From Hoylesella oralis ATCC 33269 (GTDB lineage Bacteria; Bacteroidota; Bacteroidia; Bacteroidales; Bacteroidaceae), in assembly GCF_000185145.2 (NCBI RefSeq), contig NZ_GL833119.1:984668-1048667 (forward strand): DNA of 64,000 bases, in the 5' to 3' direction. Made by a program: the position numbers and the translations under genes. The notes under the pieces were generated by a model, which was given only the letters and a program-made list of their open reading frames with translations, had not been told where the DNA came from and did not search any database. This document shows positions 7,807 through 17,298 of this stretch, piece after piece; the stretch's first letter is position 1, and every line of letters starts with the position of its first letter.

Positions 7807-10617
7807 TTATTCGGGCAACATGACTACCTCGATATGATTTCCTGAAGCAAAAAGACGGGTGCGCATAAAGGTCGAAATCTTATCGGGAGTGAGGGCATTT
7901 GCCATTTTTTTGTAATCGGTCAGTAGGTCTATCCCTTCTTCCTGATAGGTTTCCAAGGCTTTCACCCAATGATAATTTTGTTTGGCTTGTTCGTCGACGC
8001 GTTTTATCATGAACTTCTTTACCTTGTCCAGTTCGGTTGCATCGACTTTCTTTGCCATGCCTATGGCCTCCGCGTACATAATTCTCAGAGCTGTGTCGGC
8101 CTTTTCGGGCTTGATGGGACAAATGCCGTAGAGTTTTACATAAGTATTGTTGCCAGCTTTCGACACGGTGCAATGGGCATCGGCTGAATAGGCTGCCGAT
8201 GCTTCTTCGCGTATCTTGGCGATGTAGAGAGCCGTCAGAACTTGCCCTGCAGCATCGGCTGTCAGTCTGTTTTCCAGTGTGTTTTTGATGCCTTTGGCAT
8301 ACCAAATCATGTAAGCCTTGGCCTTCGGCGTCTCCATCTTCCGCCTGAAGCGGTTGATTACCGTTCCTTTAGCATAGGTTTCTACGTCTTTCCACGATGC
8401 TCGTTTGTTTGTCGACGGCAGCGAGGCTATGTATTGTTCGATAAGAGGCAACAGTGTTTTCTCATCGAAATTGCCCACAAAGGTGAACGTGAAACTACCT
8501 GCGTTTGCGGTACGTTCCTTGGCTATCTGCAATATGCGGTCGTAGTTCACGCGGTCGATGTCCTCGAGTGTGTAGTTTGAAAAGCGCGGATTGTGGCTGT
8601 GCAGGGTTGCTGTAAGAGAGTCGGACAGTGCCATGTCGGGCGACTGACTGATATTTCTAAGTCTTGTACGGTAGCTCGATATGAGGTTGTCGAAGGCTTT
8701 CTGATCTTTCTTGATGCGGGTGAAATAAAGGTAAACCTGCTGCATCATACATTCCAGATCGCGGGGCGATGAGGCTCCGGTTACCCGTTCATAATCGGTA
8801 TCGAGCGAAAGATTGACATTAGCCGTCTTTCCTGTCAGTGCTTTACCGAGTTCCTGCAACGAGAAAGAACCCAGTCCGCTGGAGGCAATCACCTTGTTGA
8901 AGAATTTCATATTGATGAAGTCGGCCTTGCCGAGTATCGATGAACCGCCCCGAGAATAGGCATTCAGCAGGATTTCATCTTCTTTGAAATCGGTCTTCTT
9001 CAATATTACCCGTGTTCCGTTCGATAGTTTCAGCAGCTTAAATCCTAATCGCTTATTCTCTTTGATACCCGTGATTTTGCCTTTTGGGGGCAGTGATTTG
9101 AGCAACGGTTCGTTCCTCACTTTGTCAATATAAGGGCTTACGGGCTCGCTCCGTGCTTGGCGTATGGCCGACAGCAGGTCGGCGGAATCGGGCAAGGCAA
9201 GTTCTTCTTTGTCGGGATTGAAGCTGATTATAACCAGATTTCGTTCGTTCTCGGGGATCATTTTGCGCATGAAAGCGTCGGCATCCTGCACTTGCAGGTT
9301 GTCGAGCAGACGGGTACGAATGCGGTATTGCACTTCGGGAGAGGGGATAGGCTCGCCGTTAAGGAAGTGCTCGGCATACTGATTGCCGAGGAAGGCATTG
9401 TTTCTTTTGTTACGAGCGGCATAGCGTTGGTCGAGTATGTTATGGCTATCGGCCTTGGCACGGGCAAATTCAGTGGGAGTGAAGCCGTGTTTTACGGTTC
9501 TCATTATCTCGTTCATGGCCGCTTTTACGGCCTCTGTCGTCTTGCCTTCTTTGGGGATAACGGTTACTTGGAAGGTGTATTTGGTTTTGGAAAATAGGTA
9601 GGTACCGTAGCCGACAGCACTCTGCGTGTAAGGACAGTCGGCCTCTTGTGCCCGTTCGGCGAGCCGGTTGCGCAGCATGGTCATCGTCATATCCTTGATG
9701 AGCAGATAGCGGTAATAATCTTCGCTCTGCCTCATGGCACGCGTAACGGGATCGTGTTTGTACATCACCTGCACCACGCTTGTTTGCTGTTCCTTGTCTT
9801 TATCGATCACAACGATAGGTTTTTCGTTGTCCGGAACGGCTTCGTTGGTTACTTTGGGAGCATCCTTTCTTGCAGGGATCGATGCGAACAGTTCTTTTAT
9901 TTTCTGCTCCGTGCGGTCTACATCAATATCTCCGACAACGATGATCGCTTGGTTATCGGGACGGTACCACTTCTCGTAATACGCTTTCAATGCCTCGGGC
10001 TTGAAGTTATCTACAATCTCCATCTTGCCGATAGGCATGCGCCGACCGTATTTGCTGCTCGGGTAAAGTGCCTCGAGATTACGTTCGAGCAGTCGCGAAG
10101 AGGCCGATGTACGCAGTCGCCATTCCTCATGAATAACGCCGCGTTCCTTGTCTATCTCTTTCGGATCGAGTGTCAGTGCACACGACCAGTCGCGGAGAAC
10201 GAGCAAACAGGAGTCGAGCGACGAGGTTCGGGCTGCCGGCACGTTGTTGATATTGTACACTGTGCGGTCGATAGAGGTATTGGCATTGAGGTTTTCTCCG
10301 AACTTCACGCCCAGCGATTCGAGATAATTAATAACGCTATTGCTCGGAAAATGAGCCGTACCATTAAAGCACATGTGCTCAAGGAAGTGTGCCAATCCGC
10401 GTTGGTCTTCGTCTTCTTGTATGGAACCCACGCGCTGCACGATGTAAAAGTTTACCCTATGTTCGGGGTAACTGTTGTGTAGAAGGTAGTAAGTGAGGCC
10501 GTTCGGCAATGTTCCTATGCGCATACTGCTGTCTGTAGGTATAGGTCTTATGGCGGGTTGTGCCGTCGTTGTAAGGCCGAAGAGCAGCGAAACGACGGCC
10601 GTAAGAAATATTTTCAT
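7807..10617 (-). CDS. M16 family zinc metallopeptidase, two-repeat, periplasmic
   Basis: 936 residues with signal peptide (ending TTAQ). The inverted zinc motif HxxEH is present as HFLEHMCFNG near residue 82, with the downstream glutamate in the usual ERGVIHEEWR. GENLNANTSIDRTVY is the typical substrate-cleft strand. The second, catalytically inactive half follows (about 500-936), as in pitrilysin/PqqL-type enzymes. The start codon lies only 1 base past the stop of the upstream barrel gene, so translation is probably coupled. Partnership with a TonB-dependent receptor recalls FusA/FusC (ferredoxin import and cleavage) and YddB/PqqL in Proteobacteria; that parallel is inference from gene order. 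Confidence 0.93.
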   Translation of the reverse strand: MKIFLTAVVSLLFGLTTTAQPAIRPIPTDSSMRIGTLPNGLTYYLLHNSYPEHRVNFYIVQRVGSIQEDEDQRGLAHFLEHMCFNGTAHFPSNSVINYLESLGVKFGENLNANTSIDRTVYNINNVPAARTSSLDSCLLVLRDWSCALTLDPKEIDKERGVIHEEWRLRTSASSRLLERNLEALYPSSKYGRRMPIGKMEIVDNFKPEALKAYYEKWYRPDNQAIIVVGDIDVDRTEQKIKELFASIPARKDAPKVTNEAVPDNEKPIVVIDKDKEQQTSVVQVMYKHDPVTRAMRQSEDYYRYLLIKDMTMTMLRNRLAERAQEADCPYTQSAVGYGTYLFSKTKYTFQVTVIPKEGKTTEAVKAAMNEIMRTVKHGFTPTEFARAKADSHNILDQRYAARNKRNNAFLGNQYAEHFLNGEPIPSPEVQYRIRTRLLDNLQVQDADAFMRKMIPENERNLVIISFNPDKEELALPDSADLLSAIRQARSEPVSPYIDKVRNEPLLKSLPPKGKITGIKENKRLGFKLLKLSNGTRVILKKTDFKEDEILLNAYSRGGSSILGKADFINMKFFNKVIASSGLGSFSLQELGKALTGKTANVNLSLDTDYERVTGASSPRDLECMMQQVYLYFTRIKKDQKAFDNLISSYRTRLRNISQSPDMALSDSLTATLHSHNPRFSNYTLEDIDRVNYDRILQIAKERTANAGSFTFTFVGNFDEKTLLPLIEQYIASLPSTNKRASWKDVETYAKGTVINRFRRKMETPKAKAYMIWYAKGIKNTLENRLTADAAGQVLTALYIAKIREEASAAYSADAHCTVSKAGNNTYVKLYGICPIKPEKADTALRIMYAEAIGMAKKVDATELDKVKKFMIKRVDEQAKQNYHWVKALETYQEEGIDLLTDYKKMANALTPDKISTFMRTRLFASGNHIEVVMLPE

Positions 10618-10618
10618 C

Positions 10619-12154
10619 TCAGAAACTTAGAATGATTGCGGCATTCAGATTATGTCGCATGCCACTGATTTCATAGGTGTTAGCGAGGGCATAAGCAAGG
10701 TTGTAGGTGAGCGAAAGCGAGAGGCGATAACGGTAGAATGCCTTTCCGCCGCCGATATTCAGTTCGGTTGCGCCTTTCGCTGTGTGATAGTAGTTGTAAA
10801 GGGGCCGTGCCACGTCGGTAGAAAAAATGTTTTCTTGCGAAGCAGGATAGGTAAGCATGGCTGTTGGAAATAATAGCCATTGGCCTGCACCATAGAAGAT
10901 ATAACAAGCGGAACGCAAAGCGTGCTGCCTATGCCATGTCAATGATGCATCAAGACCGCTGCGTTCGAACAGGTGTGCGGAAGAGCCGTCTTGCCTTTTC
11001 TCATATTCATAGCCCGCCGACAGGCCATATCGGTTGATGCAACCGGTAGCTGTGTATTGGCAGAGCAGAGCGTTGAAGCCGAGAAGACGGTGGTTGTAAA
11101 CGTAGTTTTTTTGTCCTTGAAGAATGTTGTCGAGCTTATCCGAGCCTTTTGTAAGATAAGCATAAGCCTGCGTTTGCAGCTTTACAGTGCTGCTAAATGC
11201 GTAGTCGACGCCGAGATCAAGGCTTATCTTTGTTGTTTTGTAGGTAGAAAGAAGACTGCGAGATACGTTTGTAGTGCGGCTGCGACGTATGCTGTTGCGC
11301 TGTATATCGTAACTGAAACGCGCCCAGAGCGTAAGGCTATCGATGTTACCTTTCAGTTGCAGGCCTGCGTGACGGGTGTAAATGTTCGTTTCGAGCGTCC
11401 TGTTCTGGTATTGCTGCGTCTTTCTGTTCATGCCGAACCCCATGAGTTCGTAAGCCATCATGTCGAGTCGTGCCACACGGTCGTTATCCGTATTGTTGTA
11501 AACGATGTCGTTGTCGCGCGTTCCATAGCCAAGTCCGCCGCTTAGGAGGACTGAAAATCGGGGCAATGTGATACCTCCGAAGAGGTAATAACGAGAGATG
11601 AAACTCTCTGTAGAGGGCCTCGGATCGTTGCTTCGCGCACCTTTTCGGTACTTGATATGTGCCGATGCTCCCACTACAAAGAGCTGTGAAATGTTCCAAT
11701 CGAAAGTTCCTTTAATGTTGTAAGCCTCTATCTCCCAGTTTCCTTTCTTGGGCGAACCGAAGTAATAAGGCAGTCCGTCTTGCGGCATTTCGCTAAGCAA
11801 CCATTGTACGCTGTCGTTGTATTGGCGCGTATAGGCAAACTCACCGTAGAGCTGCCATGTGTTTGCCGAATGCAGGCCGATGGAACGTACTCGTATTTCG
11901 TTCGCCTTTTCGGGCATCTGGATACGCATCATCTTTCCGCTTTGGTATCCGTATTCCAAAGAGGCATGTCCGAAACTGCTCCTCGGCAGCAGGTAGACGC
12001 CTACGGGAGAAGTCAGCTTCGCATCGTACATCCTGACTTCCAAACTGTTAGGGATGATGATTTGGCGCGTAGAGTCCAGCCCTTTTGCCTCCGCACCAGC
12101 AGGGCAAAGGGCAAAGGAAACGATGACTAATATCTTCAGGAACTTCTGTAACAT
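10619..12154 (-). CDS. Outer-membrane beta-barrel protein, DUF6850-like
   Basis: 511 residues with a signal peptide (cleavage near GAEAKG). The rest is a run of amphipathic beta-strands with aromatic girdles, ending in LNAAIILSF, as for an outer-membrane barrel of roughly 16-18 strands. I recognise it as the family named DUF6850, which accompanies DUF4876 lipoproteins and TonB-dependent receptors in Bacteroidota; this rests on memory of the family. No enzymatic motif is seen. It lies third in the operon, 4 bases after the DUF4876 gene and 1 base before the M16 gene. A second pore or receptor subunit for the same substrate is a plausible role. Confidence 0.8.
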   Translation of the reverse strand: MLQKFLKILVIVSFALCPAGAEAKGLDSTRQIIIPNSLEVRMYDAKLTSPVGVYLLPRSSFGHASLEYGYQSGKMMRIQMPEKANEIRVRSIGLHSANTWQLYGEFAYTRQYNDSVQWLLSEMPQDGLPYYFGSPKKGNWEIEAYNIKGTFDWNISQLFVVGASAHIKYRKGARSNDPRPSTESFISRYYLFGGITLPRFSVLLSGGLGYGTRDNDIVYNNTDNDRVARLDMMAYELMGFGMNRKTQQYQNRTLETNIYTRHAGLQLKGNIDSLTLWARFSYDIQRNSIRRSRTTNVSRSLLSTYKTTKISLDLGVDYAFSSTVKLQTQAYAYLTKGSDKLDNILQGQKNYVYNHRLLGFNALLCQYTATGCINRYGLSAGYEYEKRQDGSSAHLFERSGLDASLTWHRQHALRSACYIFYGAGQWLLFPTAMLTYPASQENIFSTDVARPLYNYYHTAKGATELNIGGGKAFYRYRLSLSLTYNLAYALANTYEISGMRHNLNAAIILSF

Positions 12155-12159
12155 GCGTT

Positions 12160-13509
12160 TTATTGTTGAGGTGCGAACGCTTTAGGATCGGCCTTCATCT
12201 CTACGAAGTCGAGCGTAGAGTTGTTGATATCCTGCAATACCTTGCGCGTTCCGTCCACACGACTGACTTTGCGGGTTATGCACATCGAGCTGTAATCGGG
12301 TTTTGAATAAGTATAACCGGCATCATCTTTCTTCTGGAATGCCTTGGGAGCAACGTAACCGTCAGCAGTCGGGGTGATCACTTCTACTGCATCGATGACA
12401 TTGGCGTTAGGAACTTGCATGAATTGATCCTTGGATCCCTTTGCCGGATCTATGGCCGGATAAAGATAAACGGGCAGTGATGCCGGATTAGAGTGACGGA
12501 AGATGACGTATCCTTCTTTACCATTGCGCGATAAGCGCATATACTTGTTGTTGCCTTTATGGATAATGGTCATGTTCGCAGCATTGGGATTGTCGAGTGT
12601 TTCGTAGCCTTCGTAAACCACATCGAACTCGGCTTTGCTTAAATCAACGGTAAGTTCGGGAGCTTCGGGAGTAATCTGTTTGCCAGTACTTGTAGTAAAT
12701 GCAGCTTTATAGTTTTGCGCGAAAGCTGCGATAATGAAGCTTTGGCCCGGTTGTATGGGATAGTCTTTCCCCTTACCGGGAACCATGAAGAGCATTTTAG
12801 CATAGTAATACTTGGCGTTGGCGCCATCAACGTCTTTCATGTCTTGCGATTTGCTCCAGTCGTAACGGCCGTCTTCAGTATAATAATACCTTTTATCCTG
12901 CCACTTATGTCCGTTTCCATAGCGGTTCATCGTGGTAACGGCAATACACAGACTGTCGGCATAGAGCACGCGGTTGGTATTGTTATAAATCTCGATGAAC
13001 TGATCGTTTTCGCCTGCAGCCTTCTTGTTGTCGGAACCTGCATAGTAGATGGTTTTAATTACGAAATCATCCGTTGAAGCTGTACTTAGTTCCAAAGACA
13101 GCTCTTTTACTTTGTCGGGCTCGAGTTGTACGCCAGTTGCCGAAGCCGAGAATAGCACGGAGTCGGTTACTTCTGTCGTCGTACCCGTAGCGTTTTTATA
13201 ATCTTCGGCCGACATTTTGTAGGTGGCCGTTACGTCGTACATATCTACAGGCAGGTTATCAACTGTGGCAATGCCGTTTGTACCGACTTCTACAGAAGTT
13301 TCCTTGCCTGAATTCACGTTGCGTAGTGTAAGATTAACCTTGCCAAGAGCCACCTTATTATATTCTGAAGCGAGTTTCACACTCACTTTGACAGACGAAG
13401 AAGACACATCGGGTGTGTCGTTCGAGTCGCTACAAGCAGTGAAAAACGTTACAGCAATCACCAGCATAAGAAAGGCAAACATATTGCCCAAAGAAATTAA
13501 CTTTTTCAT
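12160..13509 (-). CDS. DUF4876-type surface lipoprotein
   Basis: 449 residues. The lipoprotein signal ends FFTAC, followed by SDSNDTPD, an acidic stretch of the kind that favours surface export of lipoproteins in Bacteroidota. Residues about 35-130 form an Ig-like domain, and the rest carries IKTIYYAGSDNKKAAGENDQ and FIEIYNNTNRVLYADSL, with a lamin-tail-like look typical of DUF4876. In the operon it occupies the place SusD-like or HmuY-like binding lipoproteins hold beside other TonB receptors. It therefore probably captures the ligand at the cell surface (inference). It starts 49 bases after the receptor gene. Confidence 0.82.
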   Translation of the reverse strand: MKKLISLGNMFAFLMLVIAVTFFTACSDSNDTPDVSSSSVKVSVKLASEYNKVALGKVNLTLRNVNSGKETSVEVGTNGIATVDNLPVDMYDVTATYKMSAEDYKNATGTTTEVTDSVLFSASATGVQLEPDKVKELSLELSTASTDDFVIKTIYYAGSDNKKAAGENDQFIEIYNNTNRVLYADSLCIAVTTMNRYGNGHKWQDKRYYYTEDGRYDWSKSQDMKDVDGANAKYYYAKMLFMVPGKGKDYPIQPGQSFIIAAFAQNYKAAFTTSTGKQITPEAPELTVDLSKAEFDVVYEGYETLDNPNAANMTIIHKGNNKYMRLSRNGKEGYVIFRHSNPASLPVYLYPAIDPAKGSKDQFMQVPNANVIDAVEVITPTADGYVAPKAFQKKDDAGYTYSKPDYSSMCITRKVSRVDGTRKVLQDINNSTLDFVEMKADPKAFAPQQ

Positions 13510-13558
13510 TTTTTACAGTTTAGTTGTGATTATGAATTTAATAAATATAATTATTTTG

Positions 13559-16339
13559 TTATAGTCTATACGATACATCCATGCTTATGGTGGGTGCCTG
13601 ATTGAAATATATTCTCACGCCGTCGCGCTCGATATACGGGCGATAATTGAACACATTGTTGACATAGCACGACAGCCTGAGCTTTGCTCCCAGCTCTTTA
13701 GATATGCGCAAATGGCAATTAGGTACGATGATGGGCTGATTGATGTTGACGGGAGCATTATCGGTGAGCCATAAATAAGCCCATTTAACGTTCTCCGCTT
13801 CGTTGTCTTTGAAGTATATGGCTTTGAAATCTCGGTTGTAATAGCCCTTCGGATAGATGCTGAAGCCATGCCGATTATAGTGGCGATACCAGAAATTCTG
13901 CATTCGCAGGTTGAGTATCAGGCCGATGACAGGTATTTGTTTGGTAACGCTGATTGTAGAAATGATTTCATCTGAGCTGTTTTTGGCCGGTGCATAAATG
14001 CCCGTTACCGCCTCTCTGGTGAGGTCTACCGAACTGCCTGTGCGGTCGCCTTTCGAATGATAAAGGCTGTAGTTATAGACTAAAGAGTAGTTGAGCGATA
14101 TGCCCAACGGATGAATATTATTGATGTTTCCTATCAGCTCGATGCCCATATTGCGGCTGTAGAGCAGATTTTTGGGCGTAAAATAGGAGTCGATGATCAG
14201 TTCTTTGTCGCCGTCGGGCGCATAGATAGGGCGCCCTGAAGCCTCTTGGCCCACCTTTTTATAATTCTGTACCCACATTGTATCGAGCACAGACTGCGAA
14301 CTGATGCCCCGCATGTCTATCTTCATATATCCTGTGAGCGATGTGTTGAACCCTCTTCCGTTGTAAGACGTGCCCAGTTCAAAGCTATGAGTGTAGGGCG
14401 ATTTCAGGTTTTTGTTGGTTGGATCGACCACCTTTGTTTGATAAAGGTACAACCGCTCGTTGGCGTTGTCGCTGTAGTTAGAGAACACCAGTCGGTCGAA
14501 GTATACGTTTTCGGGATAGAGATAAGCCGTGGCGGGTATCTTGTAACTGATACCGTAGGCTGCATTGAAGCTCAGTCCATTGTTGAAAGAAAAGAGACTG
14601 TTCATGCGCGGACTCATCGTAAAGATGCCCCGTTGTGCCTCTATACGGACACCTCCCGTAACTGAGAGCAGGTTCTGTCCGAAAGGCAGGTTCAGTTTAT
14701 CTTGCATGTATCCGCCGTATTGCAGCAGTCGGATGTTGTTTTTGTAGTCGTAAGAGCGGTCTCCGCGCCCGCCTTGTCCCCCATCATAGTAGGGTGTTTC
14801 GGGATTGAATATCTTTCCTCTGCCCAAGTTTGCCTCGTAACGGCCGAAAATACCTATGCTGAGGTTGTGTGATGCCTTACCCGATTTTACCAATTTACGA
14901 CTCTCTATATTGCCGTAAAGCGCCAAGGGCTTGCCCTCTATTTCGAGCAGTGAGGTGTAATAAGGCGGCGCAATGTCGGTTTCGTGCAGACCGTTGGTAT
15001 AGGCATCGGTGATAATGCTACGCCAATAATTAGCGATATACTCCTCGTGCATGTCGTATTGGCGTGAGAGAGAGAATGAAAAGTTATAGTCTGTCATATC
15101 GAAAAATCCCTTCCGTGGCGAGAACGAACCGCGTGTAGAAAGTCGAAATGAAGATTGATCGGTCTTTGTGCGGTTGAGGTATGCATCGGGATCGTTCTTC
15201 AAACCATCGAGATTTTTAGAGAAATCCAGCGACAGCGTATTCTCCCATTTGAGCTTTCTGCTGAAAGTTTTCGTCCATGTCGTATTGATTGAGATATTCG
15301 AATTTGTCTTCAGTTTGTCTCTTCTGTCGCGGGTACTGTGCATATAGTCTATGTTGAAATTGAACAGACCGTACTTCTCGCCCAGCGAGAAGCCCTTGCC
15401 GATCGATACATCGAATATGTTGTACTGAACTTTTACTGATCCATAGAACGGCGTAAGCCCTGCACGGCGGTTGATGATGACGGCTCCGTCGCTCAAATCG
15501 CCGTATTTTACAGGTGCCACACCCGATATCACTTCGATGCTTTCGATGGAAGAAGCGGGGATAAGCCGCAGATCGTTGCCGTTTCCGACGTTCTCGTTGT
15601 TGTCGGTATTGAACCTTCTGTCGAACATTTTGATGCCTCCCCATTTACCATAACTGTCGAGTTGCATGTTGGTGTTGTTGGATATAGGCACGCCATCCAC
15701 TACATATGAGATGCCGAAAGCGACGTTTCGCGTGTAATCGTTTATCTTGTTGCGGCTGTAGGCATCGAGCGGATTTTCGAGAGAACCCGAGAGTACGGAG
15801 CGCAGAGTGAGAAAACTGGCATTATGCATATCGGTGTTAAGGATGGCTTTGCCCGGCAGAACCTGCATAATATCGGCAAGATTGTAGGCTTGAATGTTAT
15901 CTATAGTGCTGCGTTGTATCACCATAGAGGAGTTAGACTGCTTGGGCACGCGCACTGCATTGACTTGTACGCCTTTCAGGTAGAGGCTGTTGTCCTCCAA
16001 AGCGATAGTCATTCTGCCTTTCGAAGGCAATGTGGTGGCGTTAAGAAAAAGTGTTTTCGGACTTTTTCCTACATACGAAATGTTGATTTTAGAGCCTTTT
16101 CCTTGGAAAAGCGTCTGCTTTAGCAAAATATTTCCCTGCCCGTCTGCAGTGTAGGTACGGTCTGCAGTCTCCACGTTCACGGTGGCATATGGTAACGGAC
16201 TGCCGGTCTTGTCTGTGATTGTTAGCAGAATATCGTTGGAAGAGGGGGTATGCGCATAAGCAAGACTTATGCATATCAACCCTAAGAGGAAAAATACGGC
16301 ACGTTTTCCCCTTGTTGATATTTGAATAAACAATGTCAT
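13559..16339 (-). CDS. TonB-dependent receptor heading an M16-peptidase operon
   Basis: 926 residues. Signal peptide (ending SLAYAH), then a carboxypeptidase-regulatory-like domain (about 37-115), a plug domain with IQAYNLADIMQVLPGKAI, YVVDGVPISNNTNM and IESIEVISGVAPVKYGDLSD, and a long beta-barrel. It lacks the SusC signature region and no SusD-like protein is adjacent. Instead the three next genes encode a DUF4876 lipoprotein, a DUF6850 barrel and an M16 peptidase. It is the first gene of the operon, with a TAACTTTG box 48 bases upstream. Substrate unknown; a proteinaceous ligand is suggested by the peptidase. Confidence 0.93.
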   Translation of the reverse strand: MTLFIQISTRGKRAVFFLLGLICISLAYAHTPSSNDILLTITDKTGSPLPYATVNVETADRTYTADGQGNILLKQTLFQGKGSKINISYVGKSPKTLFLNATTLPSKGRMTIALEDNSLYLKGVQVNAVRVPKQSNSSMVIQRSTIDNIQAYNLADIMQVLPGKAILNTDMHNASFLTLRSVLSGSLENPLDAYSRNKINDYTRNVAFGISYVVDGVPISNNTNMQLDSYGKWGGIKMFDRRFNTDNNENVGNGNDLRLIPASSIESIEVISGVAPVKYGDLSDGAVIINRRAGLTPFYGSVKVQYNIFDVSIGKGFSLGEKYGLFNFNIDYMHSTRDRRDKLKTNSNISINTTWTKTFSRKLKWENTLSLDFSKNLDGLKNDPDAYLNRTKTDQSSFRLSTRGSFSPRKGFFDMTDYNFSFSLSRQYDMHEEYIANYWRSIITDAYTNGLHETDIAPPYYTSLLEIEGKPLALYGNIESRKLVKSGKASHNLSIGIFGRYEANLGRGKIFNPETPYYDGGQGGRGDRSYDYKNNIRLLQYGGYMQDKLNLPFGQNLLSVTGGVRIEAQRGIFTMSPRMNSLFSFNNGLSFNAAYGISYKIPATAYLYPENVYFDRLVFSNYSDNANERLYLYQTKVVDPTNKNLKSPYTHSFELGTSYNGRGFNTSLTGYMKIDMRGISSQSVLDTMWVQNYKKVGQEASGRPIYAPDGDKELIIDSYFTPKNLLYSRNMGIELIGNINNIHPLGISLNYSLVYNYSLYHSKGDRTGSSVDLTREAVTGIYAPAKNSSDEIISTISVTKQIPVIGLILNLRMQNFWYRHYNRHGFSIYPKGYYNRDFKAIYFKDNEAENVKWAYLWLTDNAPVNINQPIIVPNCHLRISKELGAKLRLSCYVNNVFNYRPYIERDGVRIYFNQAPTISMDVSYRL

Positions 16340-16387
16340 TTTTTCAACTATATTCTTTCTATATCCCTAACAATTCGTATTTGGTTG

Positions 16388-16395
16388 CAAAGTTA
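16388..16395 (-). promoter_or_regulatory. -7 promoter box of the receptor/M16 operon
   Basis: The reverse strand reads TAACTTTG, 48 bases before the receptor start. The -33 region is AT-rich without a clean TTTG. Confidence 0.5.
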
Positions 16396-16593
16396 TATAT
16401 CTTCTGTTGTCGTGAAAATACCTAAAAATGATTATTTGATATGTGTAGTTCATATACTATATATCGGGATTTCGTGTTATTTTAACATGATGGGTATCGT
16501 TGTGTGTATAAGCGTTTTACGCTATTCTCCGTATGTGTGGTGTTATGAGAATAGATAAGACAAGATATAAATAGTACAAAAATATGATCATTA

Positions 16594-16627
16594 TTTGTAG
16601 GTATGTCGGATTATTTTTTTATCTTTG
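16594..16627 (+). promoter_or_regulatory. -33/-7 promoter of ferredoxin gene
   Basis: TTTG at 16594-16597 and TATCTTTG at 16620-16627, 22 bases apart, precede the ferredoxin ATG by about 70 bases. Confidence 0.6.
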
Positions 16628-16699
16628 CATTGTACAAGAATAGATATCTGCTTGGGCAGAAATACAAGAACATTATTAATATTTTAAACATTTAATAGT

Positions 16700-16867
16700 A
16701 TGGCTTACGTAATTAGCGACGACTGCATAGCATGCGGATCGTGCATTGATGAATGTCCTGTAGGAGCAATCTCTGAAGGGAACAAGTATAACATTAACCC
16801 TGATATGTGCACGGAGTGCGGCACATGTGCGGATGTTTGCCCTAACGAGGCGATCTCTCTTCCGTAA
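16700..16867 (+). CDS. 2[4Fe-4S] ferredoxin
   Basis: 55 residues, a short gene. Two clostridial-type cluster motifs are complete: CIACGSCIDECP and CTECGTCADVCP, each C-x2-C-x2-C-x3-C-P. Such ferredoxins carry electrons for anaerobic oxidoreductases such as pyruvate:ferredoxin oxidoreductase. The gene stands alone between its own promoter and a hairpin terminator, so it is probably an independent and well-expressed unit. No partner enzyme is encoded nearby. Confidence 0.96.
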   Translation: MAYVISDDCIACGSCIDECPVGAISEGNKYNINPDMCTECGTCADVCPNEAISLP

Positions 16868-16895
16868 TAAATCAGATTGAAAGGATATTTGAGGT

Positions 16896-16927
16896 AAAAG
16901 CAGTTCTCTGTAGGAGCTGCTTTTTTT
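16896..16927 (+). terminator. Rho-independent terminator of ferredoxin gene
   Basis: AAAAGCAG pairs with CTGCTTTT, followed by a run of seven T on the plus strand, 28 bases after the ferredoxin stop codon. Confidence 0.85.
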
Positions 16928-17225
16928 ATTGTCTGTTTTTATTAGATGTGATGCTTGTTGCGGATAGAATATGTATGTATTCGTAATGTATGCATGGACT
17001 GATGGGTATGGAGGTGCCATGTATTGTAGTTTCGGCAGGTGGGAAGAATTTTTATGTGTAGTATGCTGTTCTTGTGCAAATGTTGATATATTTTATTCTT
17101 GTATCAGTTTACATCTGTAAGGAATTGGTTGGATGGTAATTAAACAATTGTATAATGAGCAGTTCTCTTGCTGTAGTTGGTAGAAAGATGTTCTTTTTAT
17201 GGTAGTTTTCTTACCTTTCTGATAT

Positions 17226-17262
17226 TAAAAAGGGATGAAGCCTTGCAGGCCTCATCCCTTTT
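17226..17262 (-). terminator. Terminator of the TonB/TPR operon
   Basis: AAAAAGGGATGAAG and CCTCATCCCTTTTT form a stem with A/T tracts on both flanks, 37 bases beyond the stop of the TPR gene on the minus strand. The 300 bases between this and the ferredoxin terminator hold no gene. Confidence 0.85.
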
Positions 17263-17298
17263 ATATTTTGAACGGTGCTATCTTACACCTTCTTTTGA

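Noticed and set aside
9646..10482. 278-residue plus-strand open frame
   Set aside because: Shadow of the M16 peptidase gene; composition is unlike a real protein and it has no promoter.
16928..17225. Possible small gene between the ferredoxin and TPR terminators
   Set aside because: Only short frames without promoter, start context or plausible composition.
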